NCBI GenBank assembly: GCA_022829145.1 | Contig: CM040742.1 | Location: 18,312,631 to 18,376,630, forward strand | DNA length: 64,000 bases | Reading direction: 5' to 3' | Source of the DNA: Albula goreensis | Taxonomy: Eukaryota > Chordata > Actinopteri > Albuliformes > Albulidae | Shown: positions 51,024-64,000 of the stretch, in pieces | How the letters are laid out: every line of letters begins with the position of its first letter | Numbering within the stretch: the first letter of the stretch is position 1 | Position numbers and translations under genes: made by a program | The notes under the pieces: model-generated | What the model was told of the DNA's origin: nothing | Databases searched by the model: none | The model's input: only the letters and a program-made list of their open reading frames with translations

Positions 51024-51175
51024 CATCAGGTTTGTTTGCAGTGGCACTGAAACCCTCTCAGTCAGCAGAAGTGTAGAGGGTATGTAAAGTAAATGGTGTT
51101 ACGCTTGTGAAAGTGGTGCATAACACTCAGTGCTTGGAGCGTTTCTCAGGCCTGGCTCAGGCATTTCCCCGTCCC

Positions 51176-51189
51176 CTCTCTCTCTTTCG

Positions 51190-51217
<28 letters not shown>
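51176..51217. repeat. (CT)n microsatellite
   Basis: A CT tract with one TTTCG interruption; the uninterrupted part is 51190-51217. Confidence 0.95.
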
Positions 51218-51220
<3 letters not shown>

Positions 51221-52039
51221 CCCTGAAGCTCTGGGTCTTCTCTGGGAGTCTTTTTTGTGTTTTCATATGATGATAAACTCTTGTTATTGATGAAAAACTT
51301 GACAATACATTTTTTGACCCTCGCAAGTGATAGATTTCATCACATAGAAATAAAACTTTTGTAATACTGCTTGCTGTAGTTTGTGTGTGCACACATATAA
51401 TATAAACATGATTGGCTTTAAAGGATTTATGTCTTGATTATTTCAGTGTTAGGCTTAAATGAGGTTAAGTGATTGTGTTTTTGTCTCCTGTGTAGTGTAT
51501 GAGACTATCAAGATAAATTACACAGCTGCTTGGAGAGGCTGTTTATAATATGTGTAAATCTGTAAGTAATACTGTTTTACCTAAAAAAGGCTTAACAGTT
51601 ACCTAATGGAGAAATGCATTTTCATTAAACAAAAAAAAAAACATGTTGTGTTTATCCTGTGTGATGGTGGCATTCAGAAATACTGTTCCAACTAAATGCT
51701 CACTCTTTTAGGTTCAGATTTGAAGGAAGTATTACACACTTTTAATTATTATGCATTTTCACAAGTCTAGCAGGCCTGTAACATTGTCTTCAAAGTATTG
51801 GGGAAGAGTTGGAGAAATACAGTACATGCTTTATTGGCATCTAATGTGGTAGCCAGCCAAAGGCTGTAGGTGCTAGGTTAAATTAATCTGTAGAAACAAC
51901 AGAAGCTGGTGATGCTTATGGTCCTTACTCAGGATCCATTGTATGATATTGATTTGTATGATATTGTTGTCTTTGTTACTCACAAAAGACTTCTCTTTTC
52001 TCACAGTAAACTTGTGCCATGATCGAATGGCCTCAGAAA

Positions 52040-52330
52040 GTACAGTCATGTCAAAAGTTGCTCAACTTTTATTTTATAGGTGAACAAGAAGTCACAATAA
52101 CATGTTGAAATATGAGAGGACTTTATCCTCAGATTTTTTTATTGCTTTGCCAGAGTTCTGTTATCATTTAGATCAAGAGAATGATGATTCAGGTCTTCCA
52201 AACGGTACTACAGTGTGGGTATGCTTACAGTTAGAAGTGGTATGTGTTCAATTCCTTTTCATTTTTTCATTTGTGGAAAGCTTTCAAAACCTTCATGTAA
52301 GTAGGTCACACATACAGACAAGGCCAAGGT
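52040..52330. mobile_element. Possible Tc1/mariner remnant
   Basis: TACAGTCATGTCAAAAGTTG at the left edge resembles terminal repeats of fish Tc1-like elements, and GGTGAACAAGAAGTCACAAT follows. The far end and TA duplication were not found, and no transposase motif remains. Weak call. Confidence 0.3.
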
Positions 52331-55300
52331 ACTTATAGACCATGCAGATACATATGATAGACTTAAGGTTATTTTCAAATCTGAATTTTAGAGAATAGAA
52401 TTGTTCTCACTGAATTTTTTTACGCCTCAGAGACAAAACGGCAGCTTGCTGCATAGCAGCACTGTACATTTGCTCTGGAGGAAGTGAAGGGTGATCTAAT
52501 GCTCCACCCCCATTGTTTGTCCTGAGTTTAACCATGGCAGTAATCTGAAAATGTTGTAAATTAGACTTTTCCCATTCAGAAGAGGAATTGCAAAAGCAGA
52601 GTCCTAACATTTATTGGTTTCCTAGCCATGTGAAAATGTACACACTTGACTTTTGTTTTTTAAATGGCTGCAAACACCACACCACTACCGAACCCAATGG
52701 GAGCAATCAAGAATGAAGCATTTTAACCCTTTTGTTGTTGTGTTTTATGGGCATTTGAGGGTGCAACTCCAAATTAACTCATTCATATATTTTTAGGGCT
52801 GTTTATTTTTTTGTATGTCATTTCTGAAGAGCAGGCCAATAGATTTTTTACACATGTGAACCATTATCTTTTTAGTATTGATTCAAGCTTCTTCCCCTCT
52901 GATTGGCAGATTGTGTTGATCAGTAGTGAAAACAACAACAGTTGTCTCATTACTTAGTGAGACTTTGGCAAAGCTGTCTGACCTGTGGCATTTTCTTCCA
53001 GCCACATACAATAAACAGTAGGTTTTCATCAGCGATGGTCGAGGGAGTTGATGTGCTAAATTAAAGCTAATCACATAACGGAAGCAGGGAAAATGTGCTC
53101 GGTGCTCTAAGGCACCCGTCATTTGTCTGTTTTAGTGCTAAAGAGATGTCAGGAGCAAATCGAATCAGTGTGGGAGCAAATCGAGATTTACTACGTCAGA
53201 TCCATGAAATCTTTATGCCACTGGCTGGATTCAGTCACCGCATGACCTACTGGATGGCTGCATCATGCTCTCCTGTTACACTGGTATTGAATTCAGAATG
53301 CTGGCAGGCATTATTATCTTGCGCCTCAGAAAATCCCACACCATTTAGCTAATGGTAGCCAGTCTGTCTCTGTTTTTTCTGATGGAGTCTGTATGCAAAT
53401 TTGTATTAATTCAAATAAGGGTTACCTCTGAAGTTGTCTCTGTCTTGTATTCATATATTCATAACTATTGAATGCGAACTGATTGAATGGTTTTATAGGA
53501 AGTCTTTTCGGGGGGGTTGGGGGTGGGTGGCAACTTGAAGTTGTGTATTGTGGTTTGGAAATGCTTTTAAAGGAGAAATCATTGGGTTGATATGATTCTG
53601 TGGAGGGACTGAATTGATTGAGATGTAGAAATTGATTAGTGACTTCCTGATACATTTGGGGGTATGAGGTTTTTGAGAATCCAAACAGCAGAAACATAAA
53701 TAAAGAAACCCAAGCAGTTGATGGTAAAAAAAAAAAAAAACATAAAATTGTGCTGAATCAGTTCACAAGTTAGGCTAAGATAAGATTTGTATTTTAATAA
53801 CTAAATACAAGAAAATGCATAATCGAAGAAGACAAAATAGTTAAAAAAATTTTTTTTTTACAATTATTTCAAGGAATATGTATTGAAAATAGCCTGGTCA
53901 GACATACAAATCAATGTCAAAAAGACATTGTTTCTTCAGATTGTTTTGGATTCAGCAGATTTTATTTCCCCGAATGACTCCTTTCCAGTAATAATGTTTC
54001 TGTGACACATCCTCGACATTTTAAAGTATTCTGTATTTGCAATCAGCATATCTGCACAGATTATTGTTCAGTGACCTTTACTTAAAAATGTGGCCAGACC
54101 AGTAAGTTCCAGGAAGTTATTGGCATTTTGAAATGGTAGCCTAGTTTGCAGCAGAAGATAACTGTCATCCGCAAATGATACATGGTTTTTTTTTCTTAGA
54201 ATAAAATTTTTGATTCTTGGTAGCTTTGATTTTTTTTTTCCCTCAAATCAGAGGAAGCACCATTTTTAGGCAGAAGATTGAAGTCCACAAATAGCCCCTA
54301 AGTCTGACGTACACAATTGTTTTGAAAAGTTGGTCATATGGTGCAGCTAAAAAAAAACCCTGAATTGTGCCATAATGGTCCTGTTGTAACTAAAATAGTA
54401 TCGAAGAACCAACCAATAATACCAATAGTATTGAAGTACCAACGCGCAGTGTTTCTTTTCTGTGCTTCCATCTGAAGCGCTGGTATTTGAGTGGTATTTT
54501 CAACCAAGGTGCTTGACAAGCATGGCTGTCTTTGCCGAACTTTTGAAACGGTGAAGACACTCAGTGTGTTTTCCTCTGCTGCCTCAACACTATCGCCATC
54601 ACCTCATATCCTTAATGATGACTTGTATGAAACAGTCATCTGTTTCTGGTTGTTTTTCCCCTGTCAGCACTGCTTGAATTAATAGATGCAACTTAAATGA
54701 TGACATGCAAAAGGATAAGATTCAATCATGCAGATGGTAGGTCTTGCAAGCAGATAGGACTGGAACATGTACCAAACAATGTTTTGTTGCCTTATTTTAA
54801 TCATTTCACCATCTCTCTTGTCGGTTAAGTAATAAGCAAACATTTAGCCATAACTCGTATTGGGTATAAACCTGACATGGGCTGCAAGAAATATGTGCAG
54901 ATATTTTCAATGATGATGGATGAGTACATTGCACAGTGCACCTGTACTTATATGACAGTTTGGATTTTACATCCAAGCATTTTACATCTTTCAAAATGTA
55001 CTTGCCATGAAGAGACAGCAACACAGTTTTTTTAAAAACAATATACAATATTACATTTAGTGTGTTTTTGGAAGGGCCACTTGGGCCTGGAAGTGTAACT
55101 TGTACTGTTTTCATGTTTCTGCATGCAGTATGTAGATCACTGGAACCAAAGCTAAGTGTGTTAGCAGCTTCTTAGATGGGTGGTTAGCAGCTTGTTTTAT
55201 GTGCATATATTGCATATATACAGTTGTTTTGTCAGCAATCATTTTTAGAACATTTGATCTGTCCACTGCACACCTCAGTTTTAGGCTCTATGCAGCTTTC

Positions 55301-55456
55301 AGGTAAATAGATAAGTTGAAAGGGCTTGATTGCCAAAATTTGTTTTGAATTCTCTGTGGTTATTTTTGAATTGATGGTTCCATTTTGTGTCCAAAATGGC
55401 TGCTATTTATCAGGATAGAATGTTCAGATCTCAGTGTCTTATGAAATAATAACGAT

Positions 55457-56365
55457 AAATATAGCTGCAAGCAGCAGTGAGGGGGCCAAGCAGTCCAGCA
55501 GGGCGGAATCACCATGGTAACTTGACCTAATCAGGTTAAAAGCGTGGCTGTAAGCACTTATAGCAAGTTTTATGGCAGTTGACCAAAGACTGGGTGTAAC
55601 TGAGATATGAGCTCAGGTCCTGTTTGAGTCGTTTGCCTTTGATTTGGCCAATTTGACAGCCGCATCTATTAGGTTGACATGACAGGCATCACTCCTAAGG
55701 CATCACCACATGTAAGACTCACTTTTATAAGGCAAACACATCAACAGTTAGGGAGAACGTGTTTTTGGTTATTGCAGCACAGTGGTCAAATGACACAAAA
55801 GTTTTTGGACATCCTTGGAATAAGGTTCCAAGTCCATATACCAAGTTTGGAGTCAATGCATCAAAGAGTTGCTGAGATATGACCTCACTTCCTGTTTGGC
55901 AGCGTCGCTGCCGATTTTGATTGACTGTAATGGACAAATGGTTTTGAAAATCATAACTTTTGCGAAGCTTTGTCTGAAGATCATCTGTTTTGGGGGAAGA
56001 TTGGACAAAATGTGTGGCCTGTGAAAAATATAGAAACTAAAAATAAAAATCCAATATAGAAATAAAATCCAATATAGTTGATCTCAGCTTGATCCAGGAA
56101 TCCAATGGTACCTCTTTTTGAAAATGTGGCACCTCCAAAAGACGCATCTCCAACTTTGACCTGTTGGTGGCATTGGAATGCTCGAGGCACAGACATGAGA
56201 CTTGGTGAGAAGAATCAGGGGACTGTCCCCAATCAGTGGGACAAATTTCAAAACATTTTACCACACAGTTCTAGGGTCTGCCATGGACTTCACTGGCAGA
56301 AGAAGAAGATAATTATGCATAATAATAAGAAAAGGTAGAAACTCAATGTATGCCTATGCTGTTTA
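55457..56365 (+). mobile_element. Teleost interspersed repeat of about 0.9 kb, unclassified
   Basis: The block begins AAATATAGCTGCAAGCAGCA followed by GTGAGGGGGCCAAGC, and ends with AATAATAAGAAAAGGTAGAA and GCCTATGCTG. I recognise these as ends of a repeat family widespread in teleost genomes. In between are phrases typical of the family, such as AGTTGCTGAGATATGACCTC and TGGCATTGGAATGCTC. No protein domain is visible. The class (DNA transposon or other) is not settled by the sequence. Confidence 0.65.
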
Positions 56366-59300
56366 TTAGAGCAGTCACTCAGACTTTATAAATAAAAAAA
56401 TGTAAACCTACTCAAGGGGTTGGCATATCTTCGTAAGAGAAAAATTATTTGTAGGCACATTCGTTAAGTCTGAACTTTCACATTTTAGGCTTGTAATATG
56501 CAGTTATGTGGAAAATGTCATCATTTGTATGAAAGTAAAACTGTCCTCATATCAAATGCATACAAGCAAGTTTTAAAATGTGAAAGTTTTGAGTCCATAC
56601 AAATATGCCCACTTATGATTTCTTATCCACTGACAATAGAGCACAAGCAATGATACATATTGTATCCACATTGGAGCTGATACCGTGGTATGATAGTATT
56701 TGCATTCATTGTCATATTTGAAGCAACACGTCACCATTTTTTTTTACTTAACCCTCGATTTTTTTTTTCCTGAGATATTGCGTTATGAAGATATTTTCAG
56801 AGGAGAAGATAGCCATTCTGGGTATTATCTTACAACCTATGCCTGAAAACCTTTAAAATTTGACCTGATTTTAGCTTGAATGACACCCCCCCCCCCAAAG
56901 AAAGGCAATTTTTTTTTCTTCAGTGCTACATGCATGGCAGGCTTTCCTATATCTGTAGAACCCCACTTTGCCTGCCATAAATCATATTTTGTTATATATG
57001 TAAATCTAGCTAAATGAGCCTCATGTACTTACTGTATCTGCTGAAATATTTTTGGCTTAATTATTCTCATCCCACAGTATGTTAACAGTTGTGATGAATT
57101 TGTGGAAACCTGTGTACAAGAAGCTTGCCAGCACCAGTTGCAACAGCAGTTTGGCTGCTTTCTTTGAGCATTCAAAAACAATTCTATTATTTTACGCAAT
57201 GTATTCTGTCTCAATTAAAGATATTTCAAGGTCCATTTTAAGCTGCTTTCAGGGCATTAGCATGTGTTTTTAATAGTTGAAATGAAGAATTAGAGGGATT
57301 CAAAGTTGCTTTCATAAGCTGCACACTGTGGTTAAAATTGGTTCTCTTTGCCATAAAAAAACTGATTGTCTGGATATTTTTGTGGGATGAAGTATCACAT
57401 TTGTCGTTCCTCACAAAAGACCACCGTCTTGTCTGAAGGGTTTAGATAGATTTTTCGGCACTTTCAAGTTTCAGTAAATAATTTAAAATGGTAAATAATA
57501 ATTTCAGTAAATAATAAAAATAACACTCTCCATCCTCATGCTTTAATCTGTTAACTGGAGTTTTTGTGGCCCATATAAGTGGGAAAGTATTTTTGGTTCA
57601 TTACTAAAAGCTCTTTCTTAGCCCCACAATATGTATTGCATAGTTAGCATAGAAGTTGTGTGATATAAAAAAAAAAAAATCAAAAGAAGTATGTCTGTGT
57701 TTTGCTCTGCCATCTTCTACATGCCCATGTAATTACCTCCAGAAAATGAAAAGGTGCTTTTAGTGTCATGTGACAAGTATGCCTTCGCATGTATCTCTTG
57801 GTCTTACTTTCCTCTACAGCTGCAACAAAGTGACTTTAAAACTGTCCCTTGCACACAAAGCTTTCTGTTGATCCAGAGGATTGGAATGGATTTTATTCAG
57901 CTCCAAATCAAACTTATCAGTGCACTTCATTGTTCAGACCAAAACCAAATACAACCAGAGGATACTGAGTACTTTTGCAGCTTTGCACTTGTTTAAACTG
58001 TATTCAAAATATCTGTATTTGCTTGAAAAATAATTTGTGGTCGAAAATGGAATGCAGATTGTTTTGAATGCTTTCATGTTTTAACAGGGAGAAAAATTGT
58101 TCATCGCAGTATTAGATTGTCACAATTGTTGCCTAACACTTGTAGACTGGGTAGGTTAAAAACACTGGGCACTCAGTCAGATCTGCAGTCTAATGATAAA
58201 TCATTTCCTTTGAAAACCAGACAGAAAATATCCTTCATCAGTGAAACATAAATTTGTCCCATGCCTAAGTATTGTTCATTATTAATGGTCTACTTTTTGC
58301 GTAATTTTTGTGATTGACTCAAAAATCTCAAAATTTATTATGTGCATCTGTTGAGCTAGGATCGTAACTGTTTATGAAAAACAGTAATTACCTAATAGTA
58401 AGCCTCCCAAAAACTTTCCACTCTTACTTTGTGTACATCCTGAATAAATATCAGTTGGTCTTGCAGAGTGTACCTTTGTCTTGCAAGATTAGTCAGCATG
58501 TCAGCCACTTCTTTATAAATAAGTATTTTAAAGAGTTTTTTTCCCCACTAATGCTAATTTTATGTGTAACAGACCTGGGGAATACAGTGGAGACCAATTT
58601 TTGTTACATTTTCCTATAGTTGCAACAACTGTGTACATTTTTTTTCTGTGAAGTGTTGCCTGTCTGCAGCGACTTTACTCAAACTCCCTCATACTCAGTT
58701 TCCATGGAATGCATTTGAGGATGCTGTTTACAGAACAGTTTATGTAAGTTTGTGTGTTTAGGTGTTTTGTTCTTTGTCTTGGTTCTGAGCCCACAAGCAG
58801 TGTGTCATAGTAGGAGTGCTGATCTAGGATGGTAGCTTGTATTGGATAATGTAAGGATGTGACTTGGGCTGCTCCTAGATTAGCTCTTCCTCTCTGAAAC
58901 CCTGTATGAGTGTGGACCCAGGGTTTGCTGTGTTTAGCCCAGACTGGCTCTGGGACTGGGTTGTGTCACACTGGGCCTTTGTCAGAGCAATTGAGCCAGA
59001 TTGGTGGTCTGGATTGGGGCACGACATCCCCTTAAAAAAAAAAAAAATATGATACAAGCCACACGATGTCCTTGAAATTGTTGAAATTGGCATGGCTTCA
59101 TTTGCTGTGTCACAGGAACTGGAGCCATTTAGCTGTCAGGGTCTCTCTCTTAATCTCAGAGTTTCCAGTTCTTTTTCTTTAAACTAACCCTTGTCTGTCC
59201 TTGACTGCTTTTCTGCCCTTTCCCTTCTGTATTACTTCTGTGCTTCATGTATTTGTTGCTCACTCAGTCTCTCTCACTCTCTCTCCACCTCTCTGTCATT

Positions 59301-62300
59301 CTCATGTAATTGGATTGACCCCAAATTGTCACATAAACCATTGGCTGTTAAATGGAATATCACGGTATTATTTAGGGCAAGGTAGCCATCACTCCAAACT
59401 CCAAAGTAGCCGCCTCTTTTCCCTGGGAACCAAGGTGGGTGTTGTCATCTTTGTCGTCATTGTCATTGTTGTTGCCTCCTAGAGCCTTTTCAATTAACTG
59501 TGTCCAGATGAAACCAGGGCCACAAGTATGCAGTCAGACTTGGTCATGACAAATAGTAACTTACGGCAACTTGGATTCAGTGATGTACATGCAAGAGTGT
59601 TGATTTAGGAGTACATCCTGCCAGCTTTAATTAAAAACTTCTTTGGTACCAATTTAAAAATATACACTGCTCAAACACAGCAATGTTAGTCAGCCATAAT
59701 TTTTGTGGAAATGATCCTAAATATTTGTTTTAAGCATTTTCTAATTATATCTTTAATGATAACTCTCATTAGCCATTTCATTCATTTGGGGGGTTGGGGA
59801 TTTATTTATGCTGAATACAGATTTCTTATGTATGAATACATATGTACACCCACATTCCATGCTCTTCCCATAATCTTTAGTGGGGAATTTGTTATGAGCT
59901 TGGTGCAACAACCGCAAAGTCACATTGAGAAATCAGACTTATCACATCTCCACCAACACCTGACTTATTTATTATTTATTTTTTTTAATGAACCCAGTAA
60001 ATGACAAGTAGAGCTTTCCTGTCCTCTTCTATGGCACATGACTGTGGCCTATATTCTCTACTGCACATCTATTCGAGGACAGATAAATATAGCCACTCAG
60101 AAACAATTGGCCACTATTCAGCCCCAATGAAAGAGCCTCTCAATAATGCGGGCCAGTAAATGACCAATTAATTATACAGCTGAGCCTGCCCACATAGCTC
60201 AGGGTGAATAAAAGTGAGCCTCCAGTGTTCAGTTTGGGGTATCAAGGGAAATCACCCTTAATAAAAATCCTGCAATTTAGATCGGATAAATCTCCAGTAT
60301 TACGACAGAGGGGGTGAGGGTGGTAGTGTAGATGCTTGTAAATGCAGTTTGAGGAGGCCAACAAGTGCGACTGTGCTGTCGTCCATTTTTGGCACATTGG
60401 AGTGCTGTGCTACATAGCTTTCTCACTGCAGCACAGGCACGCACACGCACACATGCATACGCCTGTCTCCGGGTAGATGAATCAGATAATCCCATGCTCT
60501 GCATGACCTCCTTTGTACTCCCTAAGCACAGAGGGACTGGATTGGTGGAAAGATTGCGAGGCGGCTCTGCGATCGGCAGTGATGTGACTGTTATATAACA
60601 GCCTTCCAACTCGCCAACCGCAAAGTGAGGAAAGACTGCGCTGAGCAGCCAGGGTGAGCCAGCCAGGGCCGTCAGGTTCTCGTCTCAGACGGTCTCCCAG
60701 AACAAATTCTCAAACGAGCCCAACCGTCTGATGACATATAGGGAGGATGAGTGGGTGGAATAATAAAGGTTCCTTTTGTGTTTGTATCGCAGGTTGCCTT
60801 TTCTTTCACTTTCATGGTGTTGCCTGTTATCTTGATGGAGTAATGTACGCTGAAATGCAATATAGGAGGGAGTGCACCCCATGTTTTATGTAACCGGAGA
60901 TCCAGTATTATAGACAGGACACTGAAAGTGCAGCAAATAAGTAGCTTCTTTCTGCTATAGGGGCTCTCTTGTTTTGGAAAGGGTGGCATTAGTTTGCTGT
61001 AGCTGTGTGTTTTTGGCTTGGCCATCTCTCATTGGCTTTCCTTTTTTAACATATCCATTTATACAGGTGTGTATTCACTGAAGAAAATATGAGAGCAGGT
61101 ATGTCAGACAAAGGTACCGCAGGAGGTCTCAAGCATAGGTTGTGAAGGAACTGGCAAATTTCAGCTCAACTCCTTTACTACATGTTTACAGATACGTTCC
61201 CTAAGGAAGATCAACATTTTTTTTTACATATTCTTTAACTTACCAGGAAAATGTTTTGGACATGCAGAAGAATACGTTTTGCTTTTCAAATGAACATTGA
61301 ATTTGAATTTATAGTGCTGTTTGTCATAATGGAGGCGATGGTGAAAAGTCACACAGCAAGCTTTGTAATGTTTGGTCATGTGGGTAATTCCCTGCCTGCC
61401 TCTGCTGGCTTTTGACAAAGGGAAAATGACTGAGTTATGCCCCCACTGGCTGTGTGTGCAGGGGACCTAGGCTGGCCTCCTCAAGTTAACTCTGCAGTAC
61501 TACAAGGGAAGCTCACATTCAAGGGCTATTTATACCCATGAGTGCTTACTTCCTTCTGGGTTGTCTTTATGAGGCCCTTCTCCCTGTCCTCCTAAAGGGA
61601 AATTACTGAAGGGCTTTATGCATTTGCATTAATCAGGATTTTTCACAATGTTCTGGAAAAATGTTTTGAAATGGTATCCTAGTCAGTCAGAGCAGTTTTA
61701 ATATCTGTCTCTTCAGTGAAAGATTGTAGAATATTTCCCAAATCAAATGAAAAACTGTGTCTTGTTACATTTCATTGTGAATGCACTTGAGGCCTTGCAT
61801 TATCAAGACTAGAGGTGTCGCTGTGCTTATGGAGAGAAACATATTGAATAGCTTTGCATTGAGGCCACATCGACTACATCACGAGTGACTGAAATTCAAG
61901 AGGCATCCATGAATGTCGGTCAAGACACACAATATCTAAAAAGTGATGTCCCAGAAAGTGTTCTCCCTCCTACAGTTCCTATTTTGTGCAGTCTAGGTCT
62001 CCCATAACAATAAAAATCTTTTCAGTCCTACATTTGTGTGCTTAAAAAAAGGAATGGTACAGTCATGGAAAATCAAACTTTAATTTTATCTAGAGGAACA
62101 GTATTATAGTGTTATAGTATCTTTAGGGGATGTACCAACAGACATGGCCTCCAAAGTATCCATATTACTGATAATAACCTTCATAACCACCACTCCTCCC
62201 CCCTTTATCCCAGCTAACAGTTCACTGTACAGAGGACAGGACTTTAAAACTTGAAAACTCATGCTTGCTAACCAATACGCATACTTTGTTTCTGGTTGAG

Positions 62301-63660
62301 TAGCCAGGTTGAATGGCTTATACACCTGTTTTCCACAACACTTCAGTAATTATGACGGATTAGTACTGATTATTAAAGGATGAAAGTAAAAGGCGAACAC
62401 ATGAAAAAGTAATTCAAGTGGAGGTAGAACAACTGTCTTCACAAATGGCCCCCACTCTGCCAGCAAATGACAGACTAACTACGTGTCAACCTACGCGGTC
62501 TTCATTAGGCTTGACAGCCGGATACCAGACTTGTTTGAATAGACATGGCAGCATATTAGCTAGGTGTGATGTAGTCTGACGGCAGGCATACATATGAAAA
62601 TAAGAAGGGCTTTGTTTCACGATAAAGGATATGCAAGGATAGGATGAATATCATTTGGAAAAAAACGAACAATTCTATCTCATATAGCAAATCAAATCAG
62701 GTATTTTGAACTACAAAAATAAACATACAGTATAACTGGTACAAACAAGGGTATTTTACCAATGATTAAATATTAATTTGTGACACAGCCTATGTAAACA
62801 GGAGATCATGTCTGATTAAATCAGCATTGATACTTGTGTGTGGGGGGGTGGGGGACAAACTAGTCTCCTTTATGCAAACGGATGTTGCATGCTGCGCCTA
62901 TTGTCAGCGTCATCCAGTTGGCAATAAAATCCACATACACAAAGAAACACATTTCCCCTGGCAGGGGTTGGGTTGAAGGAGTGCAGGGGTGCCTTAGAGA
63001 AAAGAGGTACAAGAGCATGGCTTCTACCTTCATAAGCACCAAAAGATTACTGCATATGAATTGCACAGAAAAACACTGCCGGTTTGAGCATGCATAAATG
63101 TATTTTCTCTGCTGTACTTTTTTTCTTAATTAATCTTATTAATCATTTGCTAGGATTTCCGGCGAGCTTAATTACAATGGCTTGATGTGTACTAGGCACA
63201 TATTGTTTAATGTAGTGTGGTTTTTACAGTTTGTTTTTAAGACAGTGTGTGTTTGTGAGGTTGAATGGGAGAACAGGGAGGAGTTATATAATAATAGTAA
63301 TAATATAAGCTGATATAGTTGTAGGGAACGTCTAAAAGAATATTATTTGCAATGTTACTTGACAAAAGCAAATATTTCTGCTGTGCTGCATGTGACTAAT
63401 TTAGCGGTGCCATCCAAATGAAGTGATCTAAGCATACAGTCATGCATGAGAAGTTAAAACTGAGAAACATTGGACACTTAGGGGTCTATGTTACGTCCAG
63501 GCTTTGGAAGTTAATAGTGAAAAACCATACTTAGAATACTTAAAATGAAGTAATAAACAACTTTACTGTGACATATGCCTTTACAAGACTTCTGTTATGG
63601 CTAGGTCTAATGGTTTTATTGGTTTATTAGGTTGATATGATTTGATGACTAGGATACATT
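56366..63660 (+). other. Intron 2 segment 4: no gene seen
   Basis: AT-rich sequence with an 11-C run at 56886-56896, a short inverted-repeat remnant, and blocks of balanced composition at 60030-60290 and 60600-60900. No zinc-finger exon of the receptor was found. Confidence 0.6.
58811..58890. mobile_element. Short inverted-repeat element remnant
   Basis: GCTGATCTAGGA (58818-58829) is mirrored by TCCTAGATTAGC (58873-58884), matching at 11 of 12 positions with a 43-nt loop. TAGGAGTGCTGATCTAGGAT is a phrase seen in dispersed fish repeats. It may be a hairpin fragment of such an element. Confidence 0.45.
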
Positions 63661-63803
63661 CTGGGCAGCTTTTAAACACTGCTGCTTCCAAGTTGAGGTT
63701 ATAGTTGGAGCTCCCTGGTTCAAATCCCTGGCGAGCTGTTGTAATTCTTTATCATGGTAAGCTGACTGCAGTTAATGTGGATAAGGGCTGCGGTCAAGTA
63801 AAT
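63661..63803 (+). mobile_element. Diverged tRNA-derived SINE near the window end
   Basis: A perfect RNA polymerase III B box GGTTCAAATCC (63717-63727) is followed by CTGGCGAGCTG and a decayed tail (GTGGATAAGGGCTGCGGTCA at 63777-63796). The A box is not clear. Confidence 0.55.
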
Positions 63804-64000
63804 AAACAATTGGCAAAAATTAAGTCACCTGACATGCTCAAGATTGTTTGCTCACAATCTGATTCGTAGGAGCTGAAGCCAGCATTGCAGTATGCAAGTT
63901 CCTGTTTCTACCTCAACGGAGAGAGCTAGCCAGCAATGAGTCCAAAGGACTCCACAGAATTAGAGCGTAAATCTTAGAAAAGGTCCCTGATTTACGTTCC

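Larger units (their letters stand above)
40611..55456 (+). other. Intron 2 segment 3: no gene seen
   Basis: It contains GC-richer blocks near 40850-41120 and 41550-42130, T-rich DNA near 44030-44400, the three-copy module, the CA26 tract and the long pyrimidine tract. Open frames are short and match no known family. Confidence 0.6.
24133..64000 (+). other. nr3c1: 5' part of nr3c1 intron 2 (continues beyond the window)
   Basis: From the exon 2 donor to the window end I find no sequence encoding the two GR zinc fingers or the hormone-binding domain, so the intron is at least 39.9 kb. The very long intron after the N-terminal-domain exon is a known trait of vertebrate GR genes. Contents are listed separately. 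The sequence between them is AT-rich with short open frames that match nothing I recognise. Confidence 0.8.

Noticed and set aside
62061-62100. TACAGTCATGGAAAA, similar to Tc1-type terminal repeats
   Set aside because: There is no partner repeat or element body nearby, and the match is too short.

Overview
The window looks like nuclear DNA of a ray-finned (teleost) fish. It is AT-rich and mostly non-coding, with long GT/CA microsatellites, tRNA-derived SINEs with the common teleost 3' tail, non-autonomous DNA transposons, and one protein exon bounded by GT-AG splice signals. The species cannot be named from this sequence. There is no operon, CRISPR array, rRNA or intact tRNA gene.

The one gene I can support is nr3c1, the glucocorticoid receptor, on the + strand. 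The first coding exon (human exon 2 equivalent) is at 22982-24132, with the start codon at 22994. It encodes about 380 residues of the N-terminal transactivation domain, including the AF-1 core helix and the paired SUMO motifs. The DNA-binding and ligand-binding exons are not in the window.

Layout: 1 to about 17450 is upstream intergenic DNA with two long GT microsatellites, decayed SINEs and a DNA-transposon-like repeat. About 17450-20640 is richer in CG dinucleotides and full of GCTAGC/TAACGTTA-type palindromes, and is the probable nr3c1 promoter. A candidate non-coding exon 1 ends at a splice donor at 19735. Intron 1 runs from 19735 to 22981, exon 2 follows, and from 24133 to the end is the 5' part of intron 2 (at least 39.9 kb).

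Intron 2 holds a clear tRNA-derived SINE, a hAT-type element with an 8-bp target duplication and a smaller palindromic element inserted in it, a roughly 0.9-kb teleost interspersed repeat, a diverged three-copy module, several microsatellites, and at least two places with strong splice-acceptor signals in phase with exon 2. The exon-like sites and conserved-looking blocks are hypotheses. The receptor exon and the 8-bp-flanked transposon are the firmest calls.
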